30,498 nt of DNA from an uncultured Collinsella sp. (GTDB lineage: Bacteria > Actinomycetota > Coriobacteriia > Coriobacteriales > Coriobacteriaceae), in NCBI GenBank assembly GCA_900544205.1, contig UQUG01000019.1, forward strand, positions 1 to 30,498, in the 5' to 3' direction. Below are positions 23,271-30,498 of the stretch, in pieces. The position numbers were made by a program, and so were the translations under genes. How positions within the stretch are numbered: the first letter of the stretch is position 1; every line of letters begins with the position of its first letter. The notes below the pieces were generated by a model. The model had not been told where the DNA came from. It was given only the letters and a program-made list of their open reading frames with translations, and did not search any database.

Positions 23271-23972
23271 CTAGCCGCGAGGCACGTCAATTGCGACCTT
23301 GCCGCTCTCCAGCACGTGAACACGGCCGTCGGCGAGCATCTGCACGACCTCGGGATACAGCACATGCTCAATCGCATGGATGTGCTCCTCGAGCGTGTCG
23401 ACATCCCAGCCCTCCTCAACAGCCAGCGCACGCTGGGCGATGATGGGACCGTTGTCGTAAATCTCGTTGGCAAAATGCACGGTCACGCCGGTCACCTTGA
23501 CGCCGCGCGCAAAGGCGTCGTCAATCGCATGCGCACCGGTAAAGCTCGGCAGCAGCGCCGGATGCAAGTTGACCACGCGGTTGGGAAACGCCGCCAGCAG
23601 AGGCGTGTGCACCATGCGCATGTAGCCGGCCATGACCACATACTCGCAGCCGCGCTCGAGAAGCTCGTGCGCGATGATCTCGTCGGCGGCAATAGGGTCG
23701 GCATAGACATCCTTGGACAGCGTGAGCGTCTGGATGCCCGCGCGCTCAGCGCGCTGCAAACCCTTAGCCGAAGGACGGCTCGACACCACAAGCTCAATCG
23801 AAGCGTTGAGCTTGCCGGCGGCGATCAGATCGATCAGCGCCTGCAGGTTGGTACCCGAACCGCTGATGAGCACACCGATCTTGAGCGGCTCGGCCGTATC
23901 GGTGCCGGTCGGACGGGTATAGGGCACAAAATCCAGGCCCTCGGCGGCAGTCATCTGCTCGTTAGCGCTCAT
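23271..23972 (-). CDS. purN: Phosphoribosylglycinamide formyltransferase
   Basis: Transfers the formyl group of 10-formyl-tetrahydrofolate to GAR in the third step of purine synthesis. The 233-residue product starts with about 30 extra residues before the usual IGVLISGSGTNLQAL. Catalytic residues are in NLHPALLPSF (Asn and His) and in HFANEIYDNGPII (Asp). The start codon overlaps the purM stop by 11 bp, indicating coupled translation. A terminator follows. The N-terminal extension lacks a recognised motif. Confidence 0.95.
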   Translation of the reverse strand: MSANEQMTAAEGLDFVPYTRPTGTDTAEPLKIGVLISGSGTNLQALIDLIAAGKLNASIELVVSSRPSAKGLQRAERAGIQTLTLSKDVYADPIAADEIIAHELLERGCEYVVMAGYMRMVHTPLLAAFPNRVVNLHPALLPSFTGAHAIDDAFARGVKVTGVTVHFANEIYDNGPIIAQRALAVEEGWDVDTLEEHIHAIEHVLYPEVVQMLADGRVHVLESGKVAIDVPRG

Positions 23973-25065
23973 CGGAGTACACGACCTTACCGGAACCCTC
24001 GACGCACTCGCCCACGCGGAACGGCTTCTCGCCCAGCGCGACCAGAGCCTCGGTCACCGCGGCCTCGTCCTCGGGGGCGACGATCAGGCACAGGCCAACG
24101 CCCATGTTGAAGGTCTTGCATGCCTCATTGGGCGCGAGCTCGGCCTGGCGCGACACATAGGTGATGACGGGCGGAACGTCCCAACCCATCTCGGCACCGT
24201 TGCGGGTGACCACGGCGTCGACGTCGTCGGCGAGCGCGCGGTTGAGGTTCTCGGTAATACCGCCGCCAGTGATGTGGGCGATGGCGTGCACCGGAGCGCC
24301 ACCGCGCAGCAGCTCCAGAATAGGCTTGACGTAGATGCGCGTGGGGGCCAGCAGAGCGTCAGCCAGCGATGCGCCACCGAGCTCCTCGAGCGGGCGGCTC
24401 AGCTCTTCGGCCTTAGCGGCGGCCTCGGGCGTGCCCGGCTTAATGCCGTCGACGCCGATGACCTTGCGCACGAGCGAGTAGCCGTTGGAGTGCACGCCGG
24501 TGGAAGGCAGGCCCAGGATCACGTCGCCGGGACGGACATTCGCGGGGTCGAGCATCTTGGGACGGTCGACGACGCCCACGGTAAAGCCGGCAAGGTCGTA
24601 GTCGGCCGGAGCCATGACGCCCGGGTGCTCGGCCATCTCGCCGCCCACGAGCGCGCAGCCCGCGAGCTTGCAGCCGTCGGCCACGCCCTTGATGATCTTT
24701 GCCATGTGCTCGGCCTCGATGTGGCCGATGGCAACGTAGTCCAGGAAGAACAGCGGCTCGGCGCCCGAAGCCAAAATGTCGTTGACGCACATGGCGACCA
24801 GGTCCTGGCCCACCGTCTCGTGACGGTCCATGATCTGAGCGAGCACGAGCTTGGTGCCCACGCCGTCGGTACCGCTAATCAGAATCGGGTCTTCCATATC
24901 CTTAAGCGCGGCGGCCGAGAACAGGCCACCGAAGCCACCGATGCCGCCGATGACCTCGGGACGGTTGGTGTCCTTAACCATTTGCTTAATAGCGTCGACG
25001 GCGCGGCCGCCCTCAGCGGTATCGACGCCGGCATCCTCATACGTCACATGCTTGCTGTCGCTCAT
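23962..25065 (-). CDS. purM: Phosphoribosylformylglycinamidine cyclo-ligase (AIR synthetase)
   Basis: Closes the imidazole ring to form AIR, using ATP, in the fifth step of purine synthesis. The 367-residue product has the family's N-terminal YEDAGVDTAEGGRAV, then GIGGFGGLF, the SGTDGVGTKLVLA phosphate-binding segment, the GGEMAEHPG motif and HITGGGITENLNR. Length is close to the family norm with a short C-terminal extension. GAGAGGAAGG lies upstream of the ATG. It overlaps purN by 11 bp and lies 156 bp downstream of purF. Confidence 0.97.
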   Translation of the reverse strand: MSDSKHVTYEDAGVDTAEGGRAVDAIKQMVKDTNRPEVIGGIGGFGGLFSAAALKDMEDPILISGTDGVGTKLVLAQIMDRHETVGQDLVAMCVNDILASGAEPLFFLDYVAIGHIEAEHMAKIIKGVADGCKLAGCALVGGEMAEHPGVMAPADYDLAGFTVGVVDRPKMLDPANVRPGDVILGLPSTGVHSNGYSLVRKVIGVDGIKPGTPEAAAKAEELSRPLEELGGASLADALLAPTRIYVKPILELLRGGAPVHAIAHITGGGITENLNRALADDVDAVVTRNGAEMGWDVPPVITYVSRQAELAPNEACKTFNMGVGLCLIVAPEDEAAVTEALVALGEKPFRVGECVEGSGKVVYSDER

Positions 25066-25133
25066 CTGAGCCTTCCTCTCCCACTACCGTCCGCCGCGCG
25101 GGCGCCAAACGGTGCTCATAGTTGCGTTCATTT

Positions 25134-25160
25134 CGGCGTGTGCCATAACAGCACACGCCG
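25134..25160. other. Perfect 10-bp hairpin between purF and purM
   Basis: CGGCGTGTGC (25134-25143) and GCACACGCCG (25151-25160) form a perfect stem with a 7-nt loop. On the minus strand no T tract follows, so it is not a standard terminator. It may tune purM and purN expression relative to purF or protect the mRNA. Confidence 0.6.
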
Positions 25161-25175
25161 TCATATCAACAAAAC

Positions 25176-25213
25176 AGCAGGTAAAACCTACCAGAATAAA
25201 CCTGTCCCTACAT
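25176..25213 (-). repeat. GGGACAG REP-like element, copy with TTACCTGC end
   Basis: On the minus strand it reads GTAGGGACAGGTTTATTC and ends GGTTTTACCTGC, nearly the same as the element at 884-918, 24 kb away. It lies just past the purF stop. Confidence 0.6.
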
Positions 25214-25221
25214 GGCAGGCT

Positions 25222-26892
25222 TTAGGCCTCGCCGTGCTCCTCTTCCCAGCTGCGGTCGTCGTATTTCTCGACCACGGCGTCGTCGTCAAAGTGCAGCGGC
25301 TTATCCAGGTTGCGGGGCTTAAAGCCCTCCATAAACTTATCGCGGCCAAAGCTCTCGGGAATCGCCACGGGGTAGCGGCCGGTAAAGCACGCATCGCAGT
25401 AACCGCCCTTGGGCATGATCTTAAGCAGGCCCTCGACCGAAAGGAAGGCCAGCGAATCGGCGCCGATATACTCGCAAATCTCGTCGACCGTCTTGTTGGC
25501 GCTGATAAGCTGCGACTGCACGTCGGTATCGATACCGTAGAAGCACGGCCAGATGACCTCGGGCGAGTTGATGCGGATATGAATCTCCTTGGCGCCGGCG
25601 TTGCGCAGCATCTTGACGAGCTGCACCATAGTGGTGCCACGCACGATGGAGTCGTCGATCACGACGAGGCGCTTGCCCTCGATGTTGTCGCGCAGCGGGT
25701 TAAGCTTCATGCGCACGCCCATGGCGCGCAACTCCTGCGTAGGCTCGATAAACGTACGGCCCACGTAGCGGTTCTTGATAAGACCCTCGCCAAAGGGAAT
25801 ACCGCTCTCGTGCGAATACCCCTCCGCGGGCGGCAGGCCGGAGTCGGGCACGCCGATGACCAGGTCGGCCTCGACGGGCTCCTCATGTGCCAGCTGACGA
25901 CCCATGTCGTAACGGCAGGCGTAAACGCTCTTGCCGTTCATGATGGAGTCGGGACGGGCGAAGTAGACCTGCTCAAAGATGCAGTTGGCGGGCTCTTCGG
26001 CTGCAGGCACGCCCTGCTCGGATACCAGACCCTCGGCGCTGATGCGCAAGATCTCGCCGGGACGGACGTCACGGACGTACTCGGCGCCCACGATGTCGAG
26101 TGCGCAGGTCTCGGAAGCAACGACCCAGCCGCCGGCGCGCGTGACATGGACGGCGGAGTCGACCGTCGCGGCGCCGTCTTGCGAGGGCAGCTGCGAAACG
26201 GATGCGGCATCGGCCTGGTCCAGACCCTCGTCCACCAGCTTGCCCAGCACGAGCGGGCGAATGCCGTGCGGATCGCGGAATGCGTAGAGCGCCTGCTCGT
26301 TGATGAGCGTCATGGCGTAGCCGCCGCGCACGAGCTCCATGGTCTTGCGAATGCCCTCACGCAGATGACCCGTACGCTGGGTAAAGTAGCCGATAAGCTT
26401 GGTCGCGACCTCGGAATCCGAATTGGAGAGGAACGGCACGCCCAGCTCGATCAGCTGGCGGCGCAGCTCGTCGGTGTTGACCAGAGTGCCGTTGTGAGCA
26501 AGCGCGATAATGACGCTGTTGATGGTAGAAAGATGCGGCTGCGAGGCTTCCCAGCTCTTGGCACCGGCAGTGCCATAGCGCACGTGGCCCACGGCCAGCT
26601 GGCCGGAGAGCGTCGACAGGTCGGCGTTGGAGAACACGCGGTCGAGCAGGCCCAGGTCCTTGCGAACCATAACCGTGCCGCCGTCACCCACGGCGATTCC
26701 CGCCGATTCCTGGCCGCGGTGCTGCAGTGCACGCAGGCCAAAGTACGTCAGTCGAGCCACGTCGCGATCGGGCGCCCACACACCAAAAATGCCGCATTCC
26801 TCATGCAGCTGGTCGGAGTCCGGATCATACGTCGACATGGTCTTCACCTGTCCCGCGGCGCGCTCGGCCGCGTGGATGGTTTCTTGAGACAT
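25222..26892 (-). CDS. purF: Amidophosphoribosyltransferase
   Basis: Catalyses the first committed step of purine synthesis, PRPP plus glutamine to phosphoribosylamine. The 556-residue product has an N-terminal glutamine amidotransferase domain with nucleophile Cys33 in HEECGIFGVW. This implies a 32-residue propeptide, longer than the roughly 11 residues of the Bacillus enzyme. The C-terminal phosphoribosyltransferase domain has the PRPP loop VVIDDSIVRGTT. Cys residues in NCIFEQ, WPCFYG and YCDACF match the structural [4Fe-4S] ligands of Bacillus-type PurF. The start has GAGGGGATGCC upstream. Methionine 19 is an alternative start that would give a shorter propeptide. Confidence 0.97.
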   Translation of the reverse strand: MSQETIHAAERAAGQVKTMSTYDPDSDQLHEECGIFGVWAPDRDVARLTYFGLRALQHRGQESAGIAVGDGGTVMVRKDLGLLDRVFSNADLSTLSGQLAVGHVRYGTAGAKSWEASQPHLSTINSVIIALAHNGTLVNTDELRRQLIELGVPFLSNSDSEVATKLIGYFTQRTGHLREGIRKTMELVRGGYAMTLINEQALYAFRDPHGIRPLVLGKLVDEGLDQADAASVSQLPSQDGAATVDSAVHVTRAGGWVVASETCALDIVGAEYVRDVRPGEILRISAEGLVSEQGVPAAEEPANCIFEQVYFARPDSIMNGKSVYACRYDMGRQLAHEEPVEADLVIGVPDSGLPPAEGYSHESGIPFGEGLIKNRYVGRTFIEPTQELRAMGVRMKLNPLRDNIEGKRLVVIDDSIVRGTTMVQLVKMLRNAGAKEIHIRINSPEVIWPCFYGIDTDVQSQLISANKTVDEICEYIGADSLAFLSVEGLLKIMPKGGYCDACFTGRYPVAIPESFGRDKFMEGFKPRNLDKPLHFDDDAVVEKYDDRSWEEEHGEA

Positions 26893-26933
26893 GGCATCCC
26901 CTCAGAGCCTCGTTATTTGGCGTTACCTGCCCT

Positions 26934-26939
26934 ATTATA
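26934..26939 (-). promoter_or_regulatory. -10 box of the purF promoter
   Basis: A perfect TATAAT on the minus strand, 41 bp before the purF ATG, with a nearby upstream TG. No clear -35 box. No purine riboswitch or PurR-type box is recognisable in the short leader. Confidence 0.5.
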
Positions 26940-26998
26940 CGCACGGCAAGACAAGCACTCCCGCGCATGAACAGCGCTTTTTAAAAGCCCACCGAGCT

Positions 26999-27004
26999 TA
27001 TAAT
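26999..27004 (+). promoter_or_regulatory. Candidate -10 box upstream of the PF06541-type gene
   Basis: TATAAT on the plus strand, divergent from the purF box. It would give a leader of about 175 nt in which I recognise no known RNA. A second weaker pair, TGTCTT (27127) and TATCCT (27150) with 17-bp spacing, lies closer to the start. Confidence 0.35.
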
Positions 27005-27186
27005 CCGTTTTGCAGCCAAACATTTTATTGGGCAACCGCCTCGGGGCCGACGATCCCGCATACTTCCGTTGCGACGCGTCTCGTCCACCGCTAGGGCTTA
27101 CATTGCTGCAATTGGGTCGTTTGTCCTGTCTTTTAGCAGGTCGGCGGCGTATCCTTGTACCTACAGCAAAACGAGAAAGGTTCTAT

Positions 27187-28416
27187 ATGGATCGAAACGA
27201 ACTCGACCCCAGCGTCCCCAGCGCCACGGAGGTCAAGAAGATCCCCCTCATCATTAAGGTGTACGCCGTCCTGTGCATCCTGTCCGGCGTGGGCACGCTC
27301 CCTTCGGTCGGCGCCTTTATGTGGCAGGTCATCACCGCGCTCATCAACGGCAACGCCGCCGCCAAGCTCGGCGACAACACGCTCGTCGCGGTCGGACTGA
27401 TTGTCGCCGGCATCATGCTCTCGGCTGCCAGTGCCGTCATCCTGATCATCTTTGGCCTGGACCTTATCAAAAACCAGCGCCGCAACGCTGCCCGTCTGTC
27501 CTATATCCTTATCGCGTTTACCGTCGTCGAGCTTTTGGTTGACGTGATGCTCCAGGGCATCGGGCCCTTCTTGCTGCGCCCTGCCATCCAGCTCGGCATC
27601 CTCGTCGCGCTTTCGGCCACCGTCGACCCCACGCTGCGCCAGGAGCGCGAGCTGCAGCGCCGCCTGCAGGAAATGCTCGATCGCGACGCCGCCGCCGAGG
27701 GCATGCTCGGGCGCGATGAAACCGGCGAAGGCTACATTAAGCTCAACTACTTCAACCTGTTCTGGGTATTCTTTGTCTGCTGCATACTCGGCCTGATCGC
27801 CGAGGACATCTGGCACATGACGGTCGACGACCCGGGCGTCTACCAGAACCGCGCCGGCATGCTGTTTGGCCCCTTCAGCCCCATCTACGGATTTGGCGCC
27901 GTACTCATGACCATGGTGCTCAACCGCTTCTACAAAAAGAACCCCATCATTATCTTTTTGGTGAGCGCGCTGCTCGGCGCAAGCTTTGAGGTGTTCGTGG
28001 GCTGGTTTATGCAGACCTCGTTTGGCGTGGTCTCGTGGAGCTACTCGCATATGAAGCTCTTTGGCATGCCCGATCCGCTCGCCGTCCTTACCGGCGGACG
28101 TACCTGCACGGGCTTCGCCTGCCTGTGGGGCCTGGGTGGCCTCATCTGGATCAAGCTGCTGTTGCCGAGGCTGCTCAAGCTCATCAACATGATTCCGTGG
28201 AAGAGCCGCTACTCGGCTACCGTCATCTTCACCATCATTATGCTGGTCGATGGCGTTATGACGCTGCAGTCGCTCGATTATTGGTATCAGCGCGTCAACG
28301 GCACGGAACCGGATATTCCCGTTGCGCAGTTCTACGGCAAGTACTTCGATAATGACTTTATGGAGAATCGCTTCCAGAGCATGACCATGAGCCCCAAGGA
28401 TGCGACGCGCGTGTAG
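27187..28416 (+). CDS. Putative ABC-transporter-type membrane protein (PF06541-like)
   Basis: A 409-residue integral membrane protein of unknown substrate. The N-terminal part (about 20-145) has four hydrophobic helices. A charged segment rich in Arg and Glu (about 150-175) follows. The C-terminal half starts with FNLFWVFFVCCILGLIAEDIW and contains GMLFGPFSPIYGFGA, the hallmark of the PF06541 putative ABC transporter permease family. The ATG at 27187 is chosen because GAGAAAGG lies 6 bp upstream; the frame is open back to 27010 but with no good ribosome site. It stands alone between divergent purF and a convergent gene. Members are often alone without an ATPase, so transport by an ABC mechanism is unproven. 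Confidence 0.85.
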   Translation: MDRNELDPSVPSATEVKKIPLIIKVYAVLCILSGVGTLPSVGAFMWQVITALINGNAAAKLGDNTLVAVGLIVAGIMLSAASAVILIIFGLDLIKNQRRNAARLSYILIAFTVVELLVDVMLQGIGPFLLRPAIQLGILVALSATVDPTLRQERELQRRLQEMLDRDAAAEGMLGRDETGEGYIKLNYFNLFWVFFVCCILGLIAEDIWHMTVDDPGVYQNRAGMLFGPFSPIYGFGAVLMTMVLNRFYKKNPIIIFLVSALLGASFEVFVGWFMQTSFGVVSWSYSHMKLFGMPDPLAVLTGGRTCTGFACLWGLGGLIWIKLLLPRLLKLINMIPWKSRYSATVIFTIIMLVDGVMTLQSLDYWYQRVNGTEPDIPVAQFYGKYFDNDFMENRFQSMTMSPKDATRV

Positions 28417-28437
28417 CGCCAACCGCGCCCAAAACGC

Positions 28438-28475
28438 AAAATGCCCGCCGGTATCACACGTACCGGCGGGCATTT
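28438..28475. terminator. Bidirectional intrinsic terminator
   Basis: A 16-bp stem AAAATGCCCGCCGGTA (28438-28453) and its complement (28461-28476) with a 7-nt loop, T tract on the plus strand and TTTT on the minus strand. It serves both convergent genes. Confidence 0.92.
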
Positions 28476-28506
28476 TTATAAACGAGTCTTCTATCGACGC
28501 AAGCCT

Positions 28507-28923
28507 CTACGCCTCGCGCTCGACCTCACTTACGCATTCGTTCTTGATGGTGCCAACAAGCGCCTGCAGCGCATCGACCACGTGCGGGCGAATGTCCCCG
28601 CCGATGAGCACGAGCATGATGTCGTCACCCACGGCGAGTTCGCCGCTTGCCAGCCACACGCGCACATAGCCGATACCCGGCATCGCGCGCGTGGCCTCGA
28701 TAGCAGCCTGCACCTTCTGAGCATCGAAGCCGAATACCATGCCGCCCACCCTGCGTCCGGGAGCTACGCCATCGGTTTCGATCCCGCGGACCTCGGACTT
28801 GGGCGTCGCGCGCACCACGCCGTTATGCGTCAGATACATCCCACAGCCTGCCGCCGACGAATCGGCCTTGGCCTCGCGCAGCCAAGCATCAACCGAAGGC
28901 ATCGTTTTGCCATTCTCGAGCAT
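28507..28923 (-). CDS. MoaE-like molybdopterin synthase catalytic subunit
   Basis: A 138-residue protein resembling MoaE, which adds sulfur to precursor Z in molybdenum cofactor synthesis. The fit is visible as CGMYLTHNGVVRAT near the N-terminus (cf. GAVVTFTGKVR), VWLASGELAVGDDIMLVL (cf. the HRxGEL-PGDE segment) and DIRPHVVDALQALVGTIKNE (cf. HRSSAFEAGQFIMDYLKTR). The Lys in TIKNE aligns with catalytic Lys119 of the E. coli enzyme, but the HR pairs and the second Lys are missing. No moaD or other cofactor gene is near. The ATG at 28923 has GGGAG 5 bp upstream; another ATG directly precedes it at 28926. It may be a diverged MoaE with another role. Confidence 0.65.
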   Translation of the reverse strand: MLENGKTMPSVDAWLREAKADSSAAGCGMYLTHNGVVRATPKSEVRGIETDGVAPGRRVGGMVFGFDAQKVQAAIEATRAMPGIGYVRVWLASGELAVGDDIMLVLIGGDIRPHVVDALQALVGTIKNECVSEVEREA

Positions 28924-28944
28924 CATTTCTCCCTTACCGTCGTC

Positions 28945-28980
28945 GAGTAGCCAATTTGGAACGGGGCTTTTTAGCTACTC
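28945..28980. other. Hairpin between sortase and MoaE-like genes
   Basis: GAGTAGC (28945-28951) pairs with GCTACTC (28974-28980). On the minus strand the loop contains AAAAAGCCCC. The function is unclear; there is no terminal T tract. Confidence 0.35.
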
Positions 28981-28989
28981 TCGAACAAC

Positions 28990-29994
28990 TTATTCCTCGA
29001 CCGGCGTGAGCACCATGACAGCACGCGTGTTGCTCAGCGATAACGAACGACAGGTCACAAGCGTTACGACCTTGGTTGCCGAAGCGGCACGATCGGTGGC
29101 ATCGCTCGCCACGGCAGAGGCACCGTCGAGCATCTCGGACAGATAGTTCTTGAGCCCGTCATCGCCCTCAAAATTGGGCGTGCGCGCCTTGGCATACGTG
29201 TCCTCGACAACTTTGGTCGCCAGTGGTCGCAGCTTATACGTAGCATCCCGTGTGATGTAATACACGAACTCGATGCTATCGAACGTTGCCTGATCAGTGG
29301 TGTCCGAAATCACGTTGAACATCGACCCGTCATTCATGTGGTGGCCGTAGATCGTGGTCTGCTGGTCAACCATTCCCGGCGCGGTATCGTCGCTGTCCAA
29401 GAAGATCGCACCCGATGCATTGGACGTACCGTCAAACAGCGTGTTGAGGTATTTGGAGTTGTTATTGGTCTGCACCACGGGATAGTTGATGTTGGTTCCC
29501 GGCGCGTAAATCCAACCCACAACCTCGGGATTTGTCTGGGCAAGTGCATCGAAGTCGATAATCGGCACGCCGCTGGCGTCCTTATCGCTTACATATTGCT
29601 TCTCGATTTTCTGGTACGAATCGCTTGCCTGCTTATAGCCAATCTGAGCATTGATAAAGATGGCAGCGGCGGCAACAATCAGGCCGATGCCGATGATGAT
29701 GAGCAGAATGGGAATAATGGAGCGGCGCTTTTTGCGCGGCGGCTCGGTATAGCTCGACGGAGCAGCGCCCGACTGTTTCGTAGAACGCGATTCTTTCTTG
29801 GCCGTATCATACGACGAAGGGCGATATGCAGCCGGCGTATCCTGGCGATGATGGGACACCGGCGTTACGGGACGCGGCGCGCGCGGCTGCTGAGGAGAGG
29901 ATGTCCGACCCTGCTGTGCCGCACGGGCAGCACCCGGCTTCGACGGATCGGGAACCTGAGAAGCCTTGAATCGTTTTCCCTGATAGTCGGACAT
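28990..29994 (-). CDS. Class B sortase
   Basis: A 334-residue membrane transpeptidase that joins secreted proteins with a C-terminal sorting motif to the cell wall. A long Pro/Ser/Arg-rich cytoplasmic N-terminus (1-91) precedes one membrane helix (about 92-115) and an extracellular sortase domain. Class B features are NPEVVGWIYAPGTNINYPVVQ and the GAIFLD segment. The catalytic triad is His218 in IYGHHM, Cys315 in TLVTC and Arg324 in SNTRAV. The frame stays open back to 30090 inside purE, but ATG 29994 has AAGGAGAG directly upstream and is chosen. It lies 35 bp after purE on the same strand. It is a candidate enzyme for the three LAxTGD surface proteins, though class B enzymes usually prefer other motifs. 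Confidence 0.93.
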   Translation of the reverse strand: MSDYQGKRFKASQVPDPSKPGAARAAQQGRTSSPQQPRAPRPVTPVSHHRQDTPAAYRPSSYDTAKKESRSTKQSGAAPSSYTEPPRKKRRSIIPILLIIIGIGLIVAAAAIFINAQIGYKQASDSYQKIEKQYVSDKDASGVPIIDFDALAQTNPEVVGWIYAPGTNINYPVVQTNNNSKYLNTLFDGTSNASGAIFLDSDDTAPGMVDQQTTIYGHHMNDGSMFNVISDTTDQATFDSIEFVYYITRDATYKLRPLATKVVEDTYAKARTPNFEGDDGLKNYLSEMLDGASAVASDATDRAASATKVVTLVTCRSLSLSNTRAVMVLTPVEE

Positions 29995-30029
29995 GGCTCT
30001 CCTTATACTGCGGTGAAACGACGGAACGC

Positions 30030-30494
30030 CTAGGCGTCGGCCATCTCCTGCTTCATCTTCTCGATAACCTTGCGGTACTCGGGGTCGCATGCACCCAGAA
30101 TCTGCGTGGCGTAAATGGCGGCGTTCTTGGCACCGTTGATGGCAACGCAGGCCACGGGCACACCCGAAGGCATCTGCACCATCGACAGCAGCGAATCCAT
30201 ACCGCCCAGGTCACTCGTCTTCATAGGCACACCGATAACCGGCAGCGGCGTAAAGGCAGCCACGACACCACCCAGGTGAGCGGCCTTGCCGGCGGCGGCG
30301 ATAATTACTTTGATACCGCGATCGACAGCAGTCGAGGCCCACTCGTGGACCTTCGCCGGCGTGCGGTGTGCGCTCGCAATGACGAGCTCATAGGGCACGC
30401 CCAGTGCCTCGAGCTCGGCGGTGCAACCTTCCATAACGCCCAGATCGGACTTGGAGCCCATGATGATCCCGACAACCGGCTTCTGATCTGCCAT
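30030..30494 (-). CDS. purE: N5-carboxyaminoimidazole ribonucleotide mutase
   Basis: Rearranges N5-CAIR to CAIR in purine synthesis. The 154-residue product has the class I PurE motifs GSKSDLGVMEG (residues 13-23), ASAHRTP with the catalytic His43, and AAGKAAHLGGVVAA, a slight variant of the usual AGGAAHLPGM. The window ends 4 bases upstream of the start codon, so its ribosome site and any upstream purK cannot be judged. The sortase gene follows at 35 bp, probably by chance of gene order rather than function. Confidence 0.95.
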   Translation of the reverse strand: MADQKPVVGIIMGSKSDLGVMEGCTAELEALGVPYELVIASAHRTPAKVHEWASTAVDRGIKVIIAAAGKAAHLGGVVAAFTPLPVIGVPMKTSDLGGMDSLLSMVQMPSGVPVACVAINGAKNAAIYATQILGACDPEYRKVIEKMKQEMADA

Positions 30495-30498
30495 AAAC

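Noticed and set aside
24274..26970. 898-codon open frame on the plus strand
   Set aside because: It lies antisense to purM and purF, which have complete motifs. It is a shadow of codon bias.
26893..27186. Purine or other riboswitch in the purF / PF06541 gap
   Set aside because: I could not find the conserved core of any known riboswitch; only promoter-like boxes are supported.
29995..30090. Longer sortase start inside purE
   Set aside because: It would overlap purE and lacks a ribosome site, whereas ATG 29994 has AAGGAGAG directly upstream.

Overview
The window is about 30 kb of a high-GC, Gram-positive-type chromosome. It most resembles Coriobacteriia, probably Collinsella or a close relative. 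This rests on the many-helix membrane LuxR regulator, sortase-anchored proteins with LAxTGD tails, a class B sortase, and GC-rich codon use. The genus is inferred from family knowledge, not from a search.

Layout. At 1-3550 lie pth (peptidyl-tRNA hydrolase) and a two-gene nfnAB operon (electron-bifurcating NADH/ferredoxin:NADP oxidoreductase), both on the plus strand. At 3550-16670 is an accessory region. It holds three minus-strand genes for wall-anchored surface proteins (2194, 664 and 548 residues) and a divergent plus-strand gene for a membrane-tethered LuxR-type regulator. Between these genes lie unusual repeats. At 16670-23270, all on the minus strand, are a cytidylate-kinase-like gene, a complete acidic amino-acid ABC importer (ATPase, binding lipoprotein, two permeases), a GatB/YqeY-domain protein, a PrsA-like foldase and a lone PTS EIIA. 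At 23270-26900 is purF-purM-purN. At 26900-30498 are a plus-strand PF06541-type membrane protein, then minus-strand genes for a MoaE-like protein, a class B sortase and purE.

The most interesting part is the surface-protein region. All three surface genes are preceded by the same composite site: an 18-bp dyad of the form GGTTC-N8-GAACC and, exactly 7 bp away, the 9-mer CTACCTGCG. The third copy sits between the third surface gene and the LuxR gene, which makes that regulator the obvious candidate ligand. Two of the surface proteins share a nearly identical 51-residue signal peptide, and all three share the sorting signal, so the set looks like a co-regulated surface-display module.

Two intergenic repeat families decorate the window. 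The first is built from a 16-bp arm (invariant core ATCTGTAACA in 14 of 14 arms) that alternates in orientation every 39-41 bp. Seven such 57-bp palindromes occur in three arrays at 3627-3844, 10626-10763 and 16344-16480. The second is a palindromic REP-like family carrying GGGGACAG, with more than ten copies, several of which appear to have been used as terminators or inserted in leaders. A four-copy 19-bp tandem repeat and a 55-bp direct repeat flank the third array. No tRNA, rRNA, transposase or CRISPR array was seen.
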